Of a stretch of 64,000 bases of DNA, positions 12,050-22,018 are shown piece by piece; the stretch's first letter is position 1, and every line of letters begins with the position of its first letter. The DNA comes from Delphinus delphis (taxonomy: Eukaryota > Chordata > Mammalia > Artiodactyla > Delphinidae), in assembly GCF_949987515.2 (NCBI RefSeq), contig NC_082695.1, positions 72,008,466 to 72,072,465 on the forward strand. Reading direction: 5' to 3'. Under the pieces are notes generated by a model. The model was not told the origin of the DNA, searched no databases, and saw nothing but the letters and a program-made list of their open reading frames with translations. The position numbers and the translations under genes were made by a program.

Positions 12050-12185
12050 GTCTTGCCCTGGCTCTGCTACTAATGTGCTAAGTGACCTTGATCAGATCAC
12101 TTGACCTCTCTAAACTCTGGTTTTCTCATCTGTGAAATGAAGACATTGAACTATATGATCTCTGAAGTTTCCACTAGCTCTATGA
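12050..12185 (+). repeat. MIR-family fragment
   Basis: 'tctgctactaatgtgctaag', 'tgaccttgatcagatcactt', 'ttctcatctgtgaaatgaag' and 'gatctctgaagtttccacta' follow MIR/MIR3 order. Confidence 0.75.
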
Positions 12186-12906
12186 CTTTGTGGAGAATTT
12201 TGTCTAAGCCAGGACATTTCTTACATGCCCTCTTAGGAACTGGAGTACAACCCATTAAGTGGAATCCTTCGACTGGAGTAAAACTTAAAGTGAAATCCGT
12301 TGAGACTTGGGATTTCACATTTCATTGAGACAATAAATTGGAGTAGGCTTTTGGGGAGAGACAGAAAAAAATACCACCATCCCACAGAGACTCAGAACCT
12401 AACCGATGGCTATTCCCAACTGACTATTCATCAAATGAATTAAAGCTGAAACACACTGAGATTTTACTGTCTACTCCTTAATACATTGTTATCATCCAGA
12501 AATCAGCTCTACCTTTACAGTTATTTGAGACCAAGCAACACTTAAGTGCCAATATATATATATTTATAACATCTTTATTGGAGTATAATTGCTTTACAAT
12601 CATGTGTTACTTTCTGTTGTATAACAAAGTGAGTCAGCTATACGTATACATATATCCCCATATATCCCTCTTACGTCTCCCTCCCTCCCACCCTCCCTAT
12701 CCCAACCCTCTAGGTGGTCACAAAACACCGAGCTGATCTCCCTGTGCTATGTGGCTGCTTCCCACTAGCTATCTATTTTACGTTTGGTAGTGTATATAAG
12801 TCCATGCCACTCTCTCACTTCGTCCCAGCTTACACTTCCCCCTCCCTGTGTCCTCAAGTCCATTCTCTACAACAGCGTCTTTATTCCTGTCCTGCCCTTA
12901 TGTTCT

Positions 12907-13218
12907 TCAGAACCTTTTTTTTTCTAAGATTCCATATATATGTGTTAACATATGGTATTTCTTTTTCTCTTTCTGTCTTACTTCACTCTGTATGATAGAC
13001 TCTAGGTCCATCCACCTCACTACAAATAACTCAATTTCGTTTCTTTTTATGGCTGAGTAATATTGCATTGTATATATGTGCCACATCTTCTTTATCCATT
13101 CATCTGTTGATGGACACTTAGGTTGCTTCCATGTCCTGGCTATTGTAAATAGGGCTGCAGTGAACATTGTGGTACATAACTCTTTTTGAATGATGGTCTT
13201 CTCAGGGTATATGCCCAA
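12907..13218 (-). pseudogene. L1 ORF2 C-terminal fragment (broken)
   Basis: This is the last open piece of ORF2 in the L1 at 12.6-15.8 kb, about 103 codons. It carries the C-terminal signature '[18 protein letters not shown]' followed by 'YYSAIKRNE', which lies downstream of the reverse transcriptase and Cys-rich regions in mammalian L1. It is separated from the next upstream piece by a frame change near 13.22-13.25 kb. The ATG at its start is an internal methionine and not a real start codon. No independent function is expected. Confidence 0.9.
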
Positions 13219-13253
13219 TAGTGGGATTGCTGGGTCATACGGTAGTTCTATTT

Positions 13254-13903
13254 TTAGTTTTTAAGGAACCTCCATACTGTTCTCCATAGTGACTGTATCA
13301 ATTTACATTCCCACCAACAGTGCAAGAGGGTTCCCTTTTCTCCACACCCTCTCCAGCACTTATTGTTTGTAGATTTTTTGATGATGGCCATTCTGGCCGG
13401 TGTGAGGTGATACCTCATTGTAGTTTTGATTTGCATTTCTCTAATGATTAGTGATGTTGAGCATCCTTTCATGTGTTTGTTGGCAATCTGTATGTCTTCT
13501 TAGAGAAATGTCTGTTTAGATCTTCTGCCCATTTTTGGATTGGGTTGTTTGTTTTCTTGATATTGAGCTGCATGAGCTGCTTGTATATTTTGGAGATTAA
13601 TCCTTTGTCTGTTGCTTCATTTGCAAATATCTTCTCCCATTCTGAGTGTTGCCTTTTCATCTTGTTTATGGTTTCCTTTGCTGTGCAAAAGTTTTTAAGT
13701 TTCATTAGGTCCCATTTGTTTATTTTTGTTATTTCCATTTCTCTAGGAGGTGGGTCAAAAAGGATCTTGCTGTGATTTATGTCATAGAGTGTTCTGCCTA
13801 TATTTTCCTCTAAGAGTTTTATAGTCTCTGGTCTTACACTTAGGTCTTTAATCCATTTTGTGTTTATTTTTGTGTATGGTGTTAGGGAGTTTTCTAATTT
13901 CAT
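13254..13903 (-). pseudogene. L1 ORF2 middle/C-terminal fragments (frameshifted)
   Basis: Two open pieces abut here (13469-13903 and 13254-13472), with a stop or frame change near 13.47 kb. The first carries the post-RT part of ORF2 ('[18 protein letters not shown]', 'HFSKKTY'). The second has the Cys-rich segment '[16 protein letters not shown]' near the C terminus. Their order matches an intact L1 read right to left. The SINE at 13943-14160 cuts the coding sequence immediately upstream, so no continuous ORF2 could be read. Confidence 0.9.
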
Positions 13904-13942
13904 TCTTTTACATGTAGCTGTCCAGTTTTCCCAGCACCACTT

Positions 13943-14160
13943 TTTTTTGTTTTGTTTTGTTTTGTTTTGCGGTATGCAGACCTCTCACTGTTGTGGCCTC
14001 TCCCGTTGCAGAGCACAGGCTCCGGACACGCAGGCTCAACGGCCATGGCTCACAGGCCCAGCCACTCCATGGCATGTGGGATCTTCCCGGACCAGGGCAC
14101 GAACCCGTGTCCCCTGCATTGGCAGGCAGACTCTCAACCACTGCGCCACCAGGGAAGCCC
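13943..14160 (-). mobile_element. CHR-2-like SINE nested in L1 ORF2, antisense
   Basis: On the plus strand it runs from a ttttg-repeat tail, then 'cctctcactgttgtggcctc', to the head 'gccaccagggaagccc'. A 13-bp duplication, cccagcaccactt, at 13930-13942 and 14161-14173 is L1 sequence, so the SINE landed after the L1. Both elements face the same way. A few bases differ from the other CHR-2 copies here (for example 'ccactccatggcatg'). Confidence 0.95.
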
Positions 14161-14554
14161 CCCAGCACCACTTATTGAAGAGGCTGTCTTTTCTCCGTTG
14201 TATATTCTTGCCTCCTTTACCAAAAATAAGGTGACCATATGTGTGTAGGTTTATCTCTGGGCTTTCTATCCTGTTCCATTGATCTGTATTTCTGTTTTTG
14301 TGCCAGTATCATACTGCTTTGATTGCTGTAGCTTTGTAGTGTAGTCTGAAGTCAAGGCGCCTGATTCCTCCAGCTCCATTTTTCTTTCTCAAGATTGCTT
14401 TGTCTATTTGGGGCCTTTTGTATTTCTATACCAATTGTGAATTTTTTTGTTCTACTTCTGTGAAAAATGCCACTGGCAGTTTGATAGGGATTACAATGAA
14501 TCTGTAGATTGCTTTGGGTAGTATAGTCATTTTCACAGTGTTGATTCTTCCAAT

Positions 14555-15367
14555 TCAAGAACATGGTACATCCCTCCATCTGTTTGTATCATCTTTAATT
14601 TCTTTCATCAGTGTCTTATAGTTTTCTGCATACAGGTCTTTTGTCTCCTTAGGTAGGTTTATTCCTAGGTGTTTTATTCTTTTTGTTGCAATGGTAAATG
14701 GGAATGTTTCCTTAATTTCTCTTCCAGATTTTTCATCATTCATGTATAGGAATGCAAGAGATTTCTGTGCATTAATTTTGTATCCTGCCACTCTACCGAA
14801 TTCATTGATTAGCTCTGGTAGTTTTCTGGAAGCATCTTTAGGATTCTCTATGTATAGTATCATGTCATCTGCAAACAGTGACAGTTTTACTTCTTCTTTT
14901 CCAATTTGGATTCCTTTTCTTTCTGTTTCTTCTCTGATTGCTGGGGCTGGAACTTCCAAAACTATGTTGAATAATAGTGGTGAGAGTCGGCAACCTTGTC
15001 TTGTTCCTGATCTTAGAGGAAATGGTTTCAGTTTTTCACCATTGAGAACGATGTTGGCTGTGGGCTTGTCATAGATGGCCTTTATTATGTTGAGGTAGAT
15101 TCCCTCTATGCCTACTTTCTGGAGGGTTTTTATCATAAATGGGTGTTGAATTTTGTTGAAAGGTTTTTTTGCATCTATTGAGATTATCATATGGTTTTTC
15201 TCCTTCAGTTTGTTAATATGGTTTATCACTTGATTGATTTGTGTATATTGAAGAATCCTTGCATCAAGTGGGTTAAACCCCACTTGATCATGGTGTATGA
15301 TCCTTTTAATGTGCTGTTGGATTCTGTTTGCTAGTATTTTGTTGAGGATTTTTGCATCTATGTTCAT
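14555..15367 (-). pseudogene. L1 ORF2 reverse transcriptase fragment
   Basis: About 270 codons remain open on the minus strand and cover the core of the L1 reverse transcriptase. Visible motifs in order are 'HHDQVGF', '[11 protein letters not shown]' (usually DAEKAFD, so the first catalytic Asp is kept but its surroundings have changed), '[15 protein letters not shown]', and the catalytic 'FADDM' at 14861-14875. In an active L1 this enzyme copies L1 RNA at a nicked target. Here the endonuclease domain and the start of ORF2 are missing, and the frame closes before the C-terminal part. The ATG at 15367 is internal to the ancestral ORF2. Confidence 0.93.
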
Positions 15368-15803
15368 CAGTGATATTGGCCTGTAGTTTTCTTTTCTTGT
15401 GACATCTTTGTCTGGTTTTGTTATCTGAGTGATGGTGGCCTTGTAAAATGAGTTTGGGAGTGTTCCTCCCTCTGCTATATTTTGGAAGAGTTTAAGAAAA
15501 ATAGGTGTTAGCTCTTCTCTAAATGTTTGATAGAATTCACCTGTGGAGCCATCTGGTCCTGTACTTTTGTTAGAAGATTTTTCATCACAGTTTCAACTTC
15601 AGTGCTTGTGATTGGTCTGTTTATATTTTCTATTTCTTCCTGCTCAGTCTTGGAAGGTTATGCTTTTCTAAGAGTTTTTCCATTTCTTCCAGATTGTCCA
15701 TTTTATTGCCATATAGTTGCTTGTGGTAATCGCTCATGATTCTTTGTATTTCTGCAGTGTCAGTTGTTACTTCTTTTTCATTTCTAGTTTTAAGTGCCAA
15801 TAT

Positions 15804-17681
15804 TAAAGTCTAAGGCTAACCCAGATACACAGTGGAACAAAGGGAATTCTTAACTACAACACACACACCCTAGTGAGAAGTTCAGAAACTATGTCTACAG
15901 AGAAATATCCTCAGAGACAACGATAGAGATTAGTGAGCTGTGGGTCAAGAAAATTGGTCAATTATTTATCAGAATTACTGAAAAAATGAAACTGAATTTC
16001 AGAAAACTTCACCTGAGTTTATATTATTGATGTTCATTAAAAATCATTTAGACAAGAAAGGAACTATATAAGGTTCAACTCCTTAAGAGATGTCACCCTG
16101 CCTATGAGTGATAGGCTAGAATCAAATACCACATTTTGTCAAATCTGGAATACAGGGGCAGGTGATCTGTTATGAGAAGGTCATGCATTGATATATGATC
16201 TAAACGCTGTTCTGAAACACAAGCAGATATTTAAGGAACTTCAGTGAAGTCATTGAAGACACCGCTTACAGCACAGCCATCCATGGAAAGAACTATTCCA
16301 GGCTGTGATAAATGAGCTCAACTGTGCCAAAGGAGAGGGACACACATCTGGAGAATATCACCCCAGTCCCTTTTTTGTGAACTATGGGCTTACAGAAATA
16401 CAATCTTATATGAACATTTTTCTTCAAATGCTTATATAATTTAAAGCTGACTGCCTTGGGCATGCAGAAATCCAGGTGTAACATGGAAATCAGTGTCATT
16501 GCCCATAATTGGAATCATCCATTCTTCATTCTTCCCTCTTTTAAAGGCTGTATCAACTCCGCATCATGAGATTATATTGGACCCAACTCTGTATAATCAC
16601 TAAAAAGAAATGTTCCTGTTTCAAAGATTTTTGGTTTTGCTCTACATAATCTGAAACTTAAATTACCACAAAACTTTAAATTCTTAGGGAATTAAGGAAC
16701 CTAGAATGAATATGTGTTCTGGTTGGTGGTAAGGTGGTGACATGAGTAGATAAATTTCTCTTGGGAGAACTGAGTTTGCTTGAGGGAGGTGCAAGGATTT
16801 ACACATTGTAAAAATAACATATTGCTAATCTCAGTGATCCCAGGGTCAAGTATGACTGTCATCCAAGCCTTCAACCAAGGCTGAGGCTGCTTTTCCCTTT
16901 CTGTACTAGGCACTGGGCACACAGTACCTGCAGAGCTTGGCATGGTGCCCACTCTTAGTGAGCTCACATGCTGGTGGGAAGAGCTGACAAGCAAACAAGT
17001 ATATAAAGCCCGGTGAGCATAGCTGTCACTCTAGGAGTTATACCATCACCTACTCTAATTCTTCCTCATAGGTCCTAGACACATTGAAATTTGGGGGAAA
17101 CTTGGGGATAGTGGAATTGTGATTGAGAAAAAAATTTTAAATGTTGCCGGAGAGCATTCTGGAATAACAAGAGTTGAACTGAAGAAAAATGTGCTAAGAT
17201 CTTTTCTCATTTTTAGAATTTCATAATTTCTGGTTCATTTTCAGCTCATGAAATTACAACCCCCCATAGCTGTCAGTGGAATACATTCAAGGGCCCTGAT
17301 CAAAAGGCTCCTCCAGAAGATAGCCCTGATTAATCCAATCCAGCCACAAACACTAAATTAATTTAGCCTCCCTCCATCACTATGGTAAGTCAAGGATTGC
17401 GATTTGGGTTTGTCTTCTCTCTCCCATTCACTACCACCTCAATATATCCTCTGCCTCCATCTGGTCTCATTTGCAAGTTTATAAAGGCAAAGAGCATGTA
17501 TCCTAATTTTTCTGAATCATCCTTGCCACCAAGCTGAGTGCTCTGCACCCAGGAGATGCTTGGTCAACGCAAGCATAGCTCTCCTTTCATCCTCAAAGCT
17601 TACACAACCGAACAAGCATGGTTATTATGAAATCAGCGCTGGTGATCATCCCTCCCACTCTTTATTCTTCAGTACCTTGAG
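15804..17681. other. No gene seen; L2-like pieces at about 16890-17015 and 17440-17590
   Basis: Mostly AT-rich single-copy sequence. The piece at 16890-17015 ('ctaggcactgggcacacagt', 'gagctcacatgctggtggga') and the one at 17440-17590 resemble L2 3' sequence, both weakly. No convincing coding frame. Confidence 0.5.
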
Positions 17682-17754
17682 CTCCATTGCGGCGGGCCGC
17701 TTCCGACCAGCAGAATAACGAGCCGCCACACGCAAGATTCTTCTCGTATCACAC

Positions 17755-17760
17755 TTTATT
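17755..17760 (-). terminator. LTR polyadenylation signal AATAAA
   Basis: Plus-strand tttatt is an exact AATAAA on the LTR strand, placed after the TATA-like box and before the presumed U5. Confidence 0.7.
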
Positions 17761-17820
17761 GGAGCACAGCTTGGTTGAAGAAAGATGGAAGGAAGACCCT
17801 ACGCAGCAGAATATGGCAGG

Positions 17821-17828
17821 CTTTATAC
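17821..17828 (-). promoter_or_regulatory. LTR TATA-like box
   Basis: Plus-strand 'ctttatac' reads gtataaag on the LTR strand. Its place upstream of the AATAAA fits a U3 promoter driving minus-strand transcription. Confidence 0.65.
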
Positions 17829-18030
17829 TGGCCAGAAGGTCCACACAATAGCCCTGGATTGGTGTGTGTCAGTACATGTGACAATATATTGCTACGCCTA
17901 CAATCCACGGGATGCACGCGTGGCGCCTTACGCGGCACTCCCGGGTAGTGCAAGCAAGATGCAACAATGTAACTTCGCCTTCCTCTGGACTAAAAATCCA
18001 GCTCCTTCCTGGCGGCGTCCCACACTCCAT

Positions 18031-20140
18031 GATCAGACCAGGATTTCCTTCACCTTCAGTTCTTTCATTGACCCTTTTGGATTTAGCTGACTTACTAACC
18101 AAGTGCTGAAGTGCAGGTGCCAGTAAGTTACTTTAAAAACTTCTTAAAACTTTTGAGGAGTTCATCGTATGTTTGCCATGGTTCCAAAGGAGCTGACAAT
18201 AAATAACATGTGACAGGAAGTAATGAATTGTCCATGACCATGAAATGTTGACTTTCACAAAGTGCTCTACCGAGGAGCTGCAGGAGGAAGGTGACGCAGT
18301 GATGGAAAAATTAACTAGGTGTTGTTGGTGCCAAGGAATAAGCCACTTTTTATAGTGACACCCACGTCATGGTGTCAACTTGGGCAGGGGTCTTCAGGAA
18401 ATTGTATGATGAACAAAGAGTCGTGATTCAAAAGCTGTCACTGTGGGAAGACTCAGTGCTGTATCAATGGCACACCAGTCACCTGCTTTAACAGGATGCA
18501 AATAACCTTGTCAGGTAGCAGACGTGAGTCAAGCTGTCATATTCTGAGACAGTTGAATTGATTTGTGTTTGCATTCTCATTTTGTTTTATTCCATATGTG
18601 TGGAAAATAAAAAGAGAGGCTTGTCCCTTTCTCCCTCTGCAAAGGGACCACCACATCCCACAGTTTTCTGGTTATTCTTTGGTACTTCGTGTAAAATGTG
18701 GCTGTGAACTTTGCCTGGGGCTAAGTGTGGACCTGTGTGATCACATAACCCCATAAGATGGTTTCCATTCTGGCTTCACTGACTCCAGCAATCCATGGCA
18801 TGCTGCTAAATATTTTACAACCAGCTCCCGGGGAGGGTCGGGGGTAAAAAGAAAAGCCCAGGTCAGTGGCATTTCCTGATTTCCACCGTGTAAATACTCC
18901 CATCTGTGCTGATCTCAGGCTGCTAACATGACGTCATTGAACGTGGTGTTGGAAAGATGAGCCAGTCGGCTCCAGCTCAGCACTGCCAGCGATCCCAACA
19001 CTTAGCCACGGCTGGGCGTCCTCATGAAGAGGGGACAGAAACACCATCCTGATGCCCTGGTCATTGTGAGGTGAGGAGGGCAGCTGTGTACCCAAGTGTT
19101 TTGCACATCTTAGGCAGCAAGCTGGGGCCCTCCTGGCCTCTTTTAGTGGGATGACTGTGTTCTTTATCATCATAACAGGGATGCATTTGTGATAAAAGGG
19201 GATGTCATTCATATTTACACTAGGACCGTGGGCACAGCTAGGACTGTGCCTTGACAAACCAGGACTATGTGATCACCCTTCTTTAGAGCAAGACGTAAAC
19301 TTAGTAGAGAGCGAGGCTGTATCCATTTGAAGCCTCCTCTGTATTCTCCATCCCTGGGCATTGTTCTCTGTCCAGCGGTCCTGGAGGCCCCACCCAGCCT
19401 GGAGCTGCAGCTAGCCTGGCAGGGGCAGGGTCGGCACAGCTCATAAAACTCTGTGTGTTTTCAGGCTGATAACTTCCCTCGACGCATATTTTCAACCACA
19501 GCAAATGCCCCTTCCTGTCTGAGCCATTGTATGAGCAGCTAAATTCTACTCTTGTTGCTCTAAAGCCAGACTTCCTATTCTTCTCATAAAAGAATAAAAA
19601 ATATATAAGATATTATGGGAGAAAAAAAGAATCCAGTAAATAATCCTCTCCTTACACTACTCTAAACTTGCTTTTAGTCCTTGCTTATGAGTATGTAGGC
19701 ATATGTATTGATGGAGCTGTAATCAGTGCGTGCAAACTATTGGGTGTTCTTCTTGTTTCCATTTAACATTATTTCACATACTCATTTCCATATATTGACT
19801 CAAGCCACATGCCTATCATTTTTTATGGCAACATAGTACTCCACCATGTTGACATGCTCTAGTTTTACTTCCTGTTCTCCCAAGAAAATGTCCTGGCTTC
19901 GTGCAGAATGGTTGTCGTGACTCCAGGCCAGCAGGGAGAGCTCTGGCTGGTTCCCGTTGCGGGAGGAGCAGAGAGCATTGGGCAGTGGGTCAGAGCTTAT
20001 CAGTAACTGGTGTTTCAGTCTGGGAACTGAATCTCTAACCGGTCACTGTGATGTATGCAGATGAGGGGCACGGAGAGACAGTGGAATACATTTTGGTTTT
20101 GTTTTTAGAGATAGCATGTCTTGCCTGAGCGAAACAATCA
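18031..20140. other. No gene seen; weak old L1 match at about 19640-19860
   Basis: Single-copy for the most part. The stretch 19740-19850 ('tccatttaacattatttcac', 'tggcaacatagtactccacc') resembles reverse-strand old L1 ORF2. No convincing frames. Confidence 0.5.
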
Positions 20141-20150
20141 GAACTGATTT

Positions 20151-20353
20151 TTTTTTTTTTTTGCGGTACGCGGGCCTCTCACTGTTGTGTCCTCTCCCGT
20201 TGCGGAGCACAGGCTCCGGACGTGCAGGCTCAGCGGCCATGGCTCACGGGCCCAGCCTCTCCGCGGCATGTGGGATCTTCCCGGACCGGGGCACGATCCC
20301 GTGTCCCCTGCATCGGCAGGCGGACTTTCAGCCACTGCGCCACCAGGGAAGCC
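20151..20353 (-). mobile_element. CHR-2-like SINE, antisense
   Basis: Shows the complete CHR-2 order on the minus strand, including tRNA-like head and 'ctccgcaacgggagagg' body, with few differences from the family pattern. It sits at the poly(T) boundary of the L1 3' end to its right. The duplication appears to be ctgattt plus T residues (20144-20150 and 20354-20360), but the T run blurs its limits. Confidence 0.92.
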
Positions 20354-20360
20354 CTGATTT

Positions 20361-20660
20361 TTTTTTTTTTTAATTGAAGTATAGTCGATTTACAATGTTG
20401 TGTTAGTTTCAGGTGTACCCCAAAGTGATTCAGATATATATATATATATTCTTTTCCAGATTCTTTTCCGTTATAAGTTATTACAAAATCTGAGTATAGT
20501 TCCCTGTGTTATACAGTAGGTCCTTGTTGGTGGTCTGTTTTATATATAGTAGTGTGTATCTGTTAATCTCAAACTCCTGGTTTATCCCTCCCCCTGCCTT
20601 TCCCCTTTGATAACCATAAGTTTGTTTTCTATGTCTGTGTGTCTATTTCTGTTTTGTGAC
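20361..20660 (-). mobile_element. L1 3' UTR fragment, antisense
   Basis: Begins with poly(T) (the L1 A-tail), then 'aattgaagtatagtcgattt', 'acaatgttgtgttagtttca', 'gttatacagtaggtccttgt' and 'ctatttctgttttgt'. All are reverse-strand 3' UTR of artiodactyl/cetacean L1. Only about 300 bases are present. Confidence 0.88.
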
Positions 20661-21249
20661 AGTGCACATTTTTGCACGGTGAAGTTCAATGTTAACTCTC
20701 TCCTGTCTTCTGCTTTTATAACTTCAGCTCCTCTGAGGTCCCAGACAACAAGAGAGGCCACATGTCAGTAAGGACATTTAACAAAGGGGCAACTAACATT
20801 AACGTAGGCGTTGGGTGACTTCTAAGTCATACCTAACAACATAGGCCTTTTAAATTGATCAGCTGTAGGATAAAGTCTGCTGACTCTTCCAGGGTTTCTG
20901 AGGGACACTGAGCTGCCCAGTGGTTCCTCCAAGGCCATAGCAGCTGAAAGTAGAGAATTCAGCCCTGGATGTTCAAGCCCTTGGGTCTGAGAATTCACTT
21001 CCTCTGAGTTCTGAGTCCAGGCCCAGATCGGGCTATTGATTTGAATGAGTGTGGCTTTGGCTCCTAGGGAGGATCAATAAACAGTGTAAAGGAAGAAGAT
21101 GATACTTACGTGCAACCTTCTGCCTTGAACCTAAGGCTGAGTTCATGAAATCTGATTATCTTCTTGTTGGGGTTACAGTCTCCTCTTTGTATAGTGAACT
21201 TGCTTAATTTTGGGGGGGACTGCGGTCTAGAGGAGAGGTTTGACTCACC
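20661..21249. other. No gene seen; single-copy DNA
   Basis: No repeat recognised and no plausible frame. Confidence 0.5.
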
Positions 21250-21483
21250 CCCCATAGTGCTTACTACATGCCAGCCTCTGTTTTAAGCACGTTAGGCAAA
21301 TTAACTCACAAAATCCCAACTGTCTGAGGTCTATACTATCACTCTGCCCATTTTATCAATGAGGAAACTAAGCATGGGAAGGTTAAGTAACGTGCCAAAG
21401 CCTCAAAGTTAGCGCATGGCAGGTCTGGGGTTTGAACCCAAGTGATTTGGTGCCAGGGTCTATGCCTTAAACTACCACACTCT
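21250..21483 (-). repeat. MIR SINE, antisense
   Basis: Reads as reverse MIR: 'tagtgcttactacatgccag', 'attttatcaatgaggaaact', 'gaaggttaagtaacgtgcc', 'gtttgaacccaagtg'. It is nearly full length. Confidence 0.88.
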
Positions 21484-21870
21484 TCTAATGAAATTCCAGT
21501 CTTTTCATCCAGAAGTGGGTCTGGCCTTTCTCTGCCCTTGGTCCCTTCTGCCCCAGGCCAGACCAGGCTATCTTCAACCTTCTAGGAAGAACCCCAGAAA
21601 GGATGGGCTGATTTCATCCATCTGAGCCTTGCAGGCTGAACGAACAATCGAAAACACACCTAAAAAGATTACCCCCAATTTTGTCTCTAATTTCCTTCCT
21701 AAATAGATTTTTCCTCTGCTGATGAAATCTGTCTCAGTTTGGGGGTGGGCTTGTAAGTAGGAGAGTCTGGACTGATTTGGTGTCAGAAAGTCTCACATAT
21801 CTGCCAGGAAAAATATGGGGAGGGATTTTATGCTTCGAATATGGTGGGAAACTACAGCTTCTTTCATGGT

Positions 21871-22018
21871 TTATCCATCCATCCGTCCATCCATCCATCC
21901 GTCCATGCGCCCCGCATCCATTCATCTATCATCTATCTATCTATATCTACCTATCTGTCTATCATCTATCTCTATCTGTCCTCTATCACCTATCTATCTG
22001 TGTATCTATCTAGCCATC
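21871..22018 (+). repeat. Compound tetranucleotide microsatellite (ATCC)n then (ATCT)n
   Basis: Opens with about eight atcc/gtcc units, is interrupted by 'atgcgccccgcatccattc', then has irregular atct, gtct and acct units. It is imperfect and so probably moderate in mutation rate. Confidence 0.9.

Larger units (their letters stand above)
12556..15789 (-). mobile_element. 5'-truncated L1, antisense, with complete 3' end
   Basis: A single L1 insertion with a 14-bp target duplication, ttaagtgccaatat, at 12542-12555 and 15790-15803. Its 3' end is on the left: the polyadenylation signal reads as 'ctttatt' at about 12582, next to an AT-rich tail. Next come a 3' UTR and ORF2 fragments running leftward from about 15.79 kb. 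The 5' UTR, ORF1 and the start of ORF2 are absent, as in ordinary truncated reverse transcription. ORF2 is broken by frameshifts and by a SINE. The element is about 3.2 kb including that SINE and cannot mobilise itself. Confidence 0.95.
17688..18024 (-). mobile_element. Solo LTR of a betaretrovirus-like (ERVK/IAP-like) endogenous retrovirus
   Basis: A 337-bp element bounded by TG and CA: minus-strand 5' end TGTGGGACGCC, 3' end GGCCCGCCGCA. A perfect 6-bp target duplication, ctccat, lies at 17682-17687 and 18025-18030. Six bases is the duplication length usual for class II (betaretrovirus-like) elements. Inside, on the minus strand, are a TATA-like tataaag and an AATAAA about 65 bases downstream, giving the very short R region typical of such LTRs. 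The element is rich in CpG compared with its surroundings. No gag, pol or env sequence is next to it, so it is a solo LTR left by recombination between the two LTRs. The family name is inference. Confidence 0.88.

Noticed and set aside
13957..14178. Recurrent similar 'proteins' at 14.0, 20.2, 35.2, 46.6, 51.7 and 53.8 kb
   Set aside because: They are translations of CHR-2 SINE copies and not a gene family.
17688..18024. Solo LTR as part of a complete provirus
   Set aside because: Duplications lie directly at both ends of one LTR and no internal sequence is present.
21871..22018. CRISPR-like or satellite array
   Set aside because: Plain tetranucleotide microsatellite with no spacers or longer unit.
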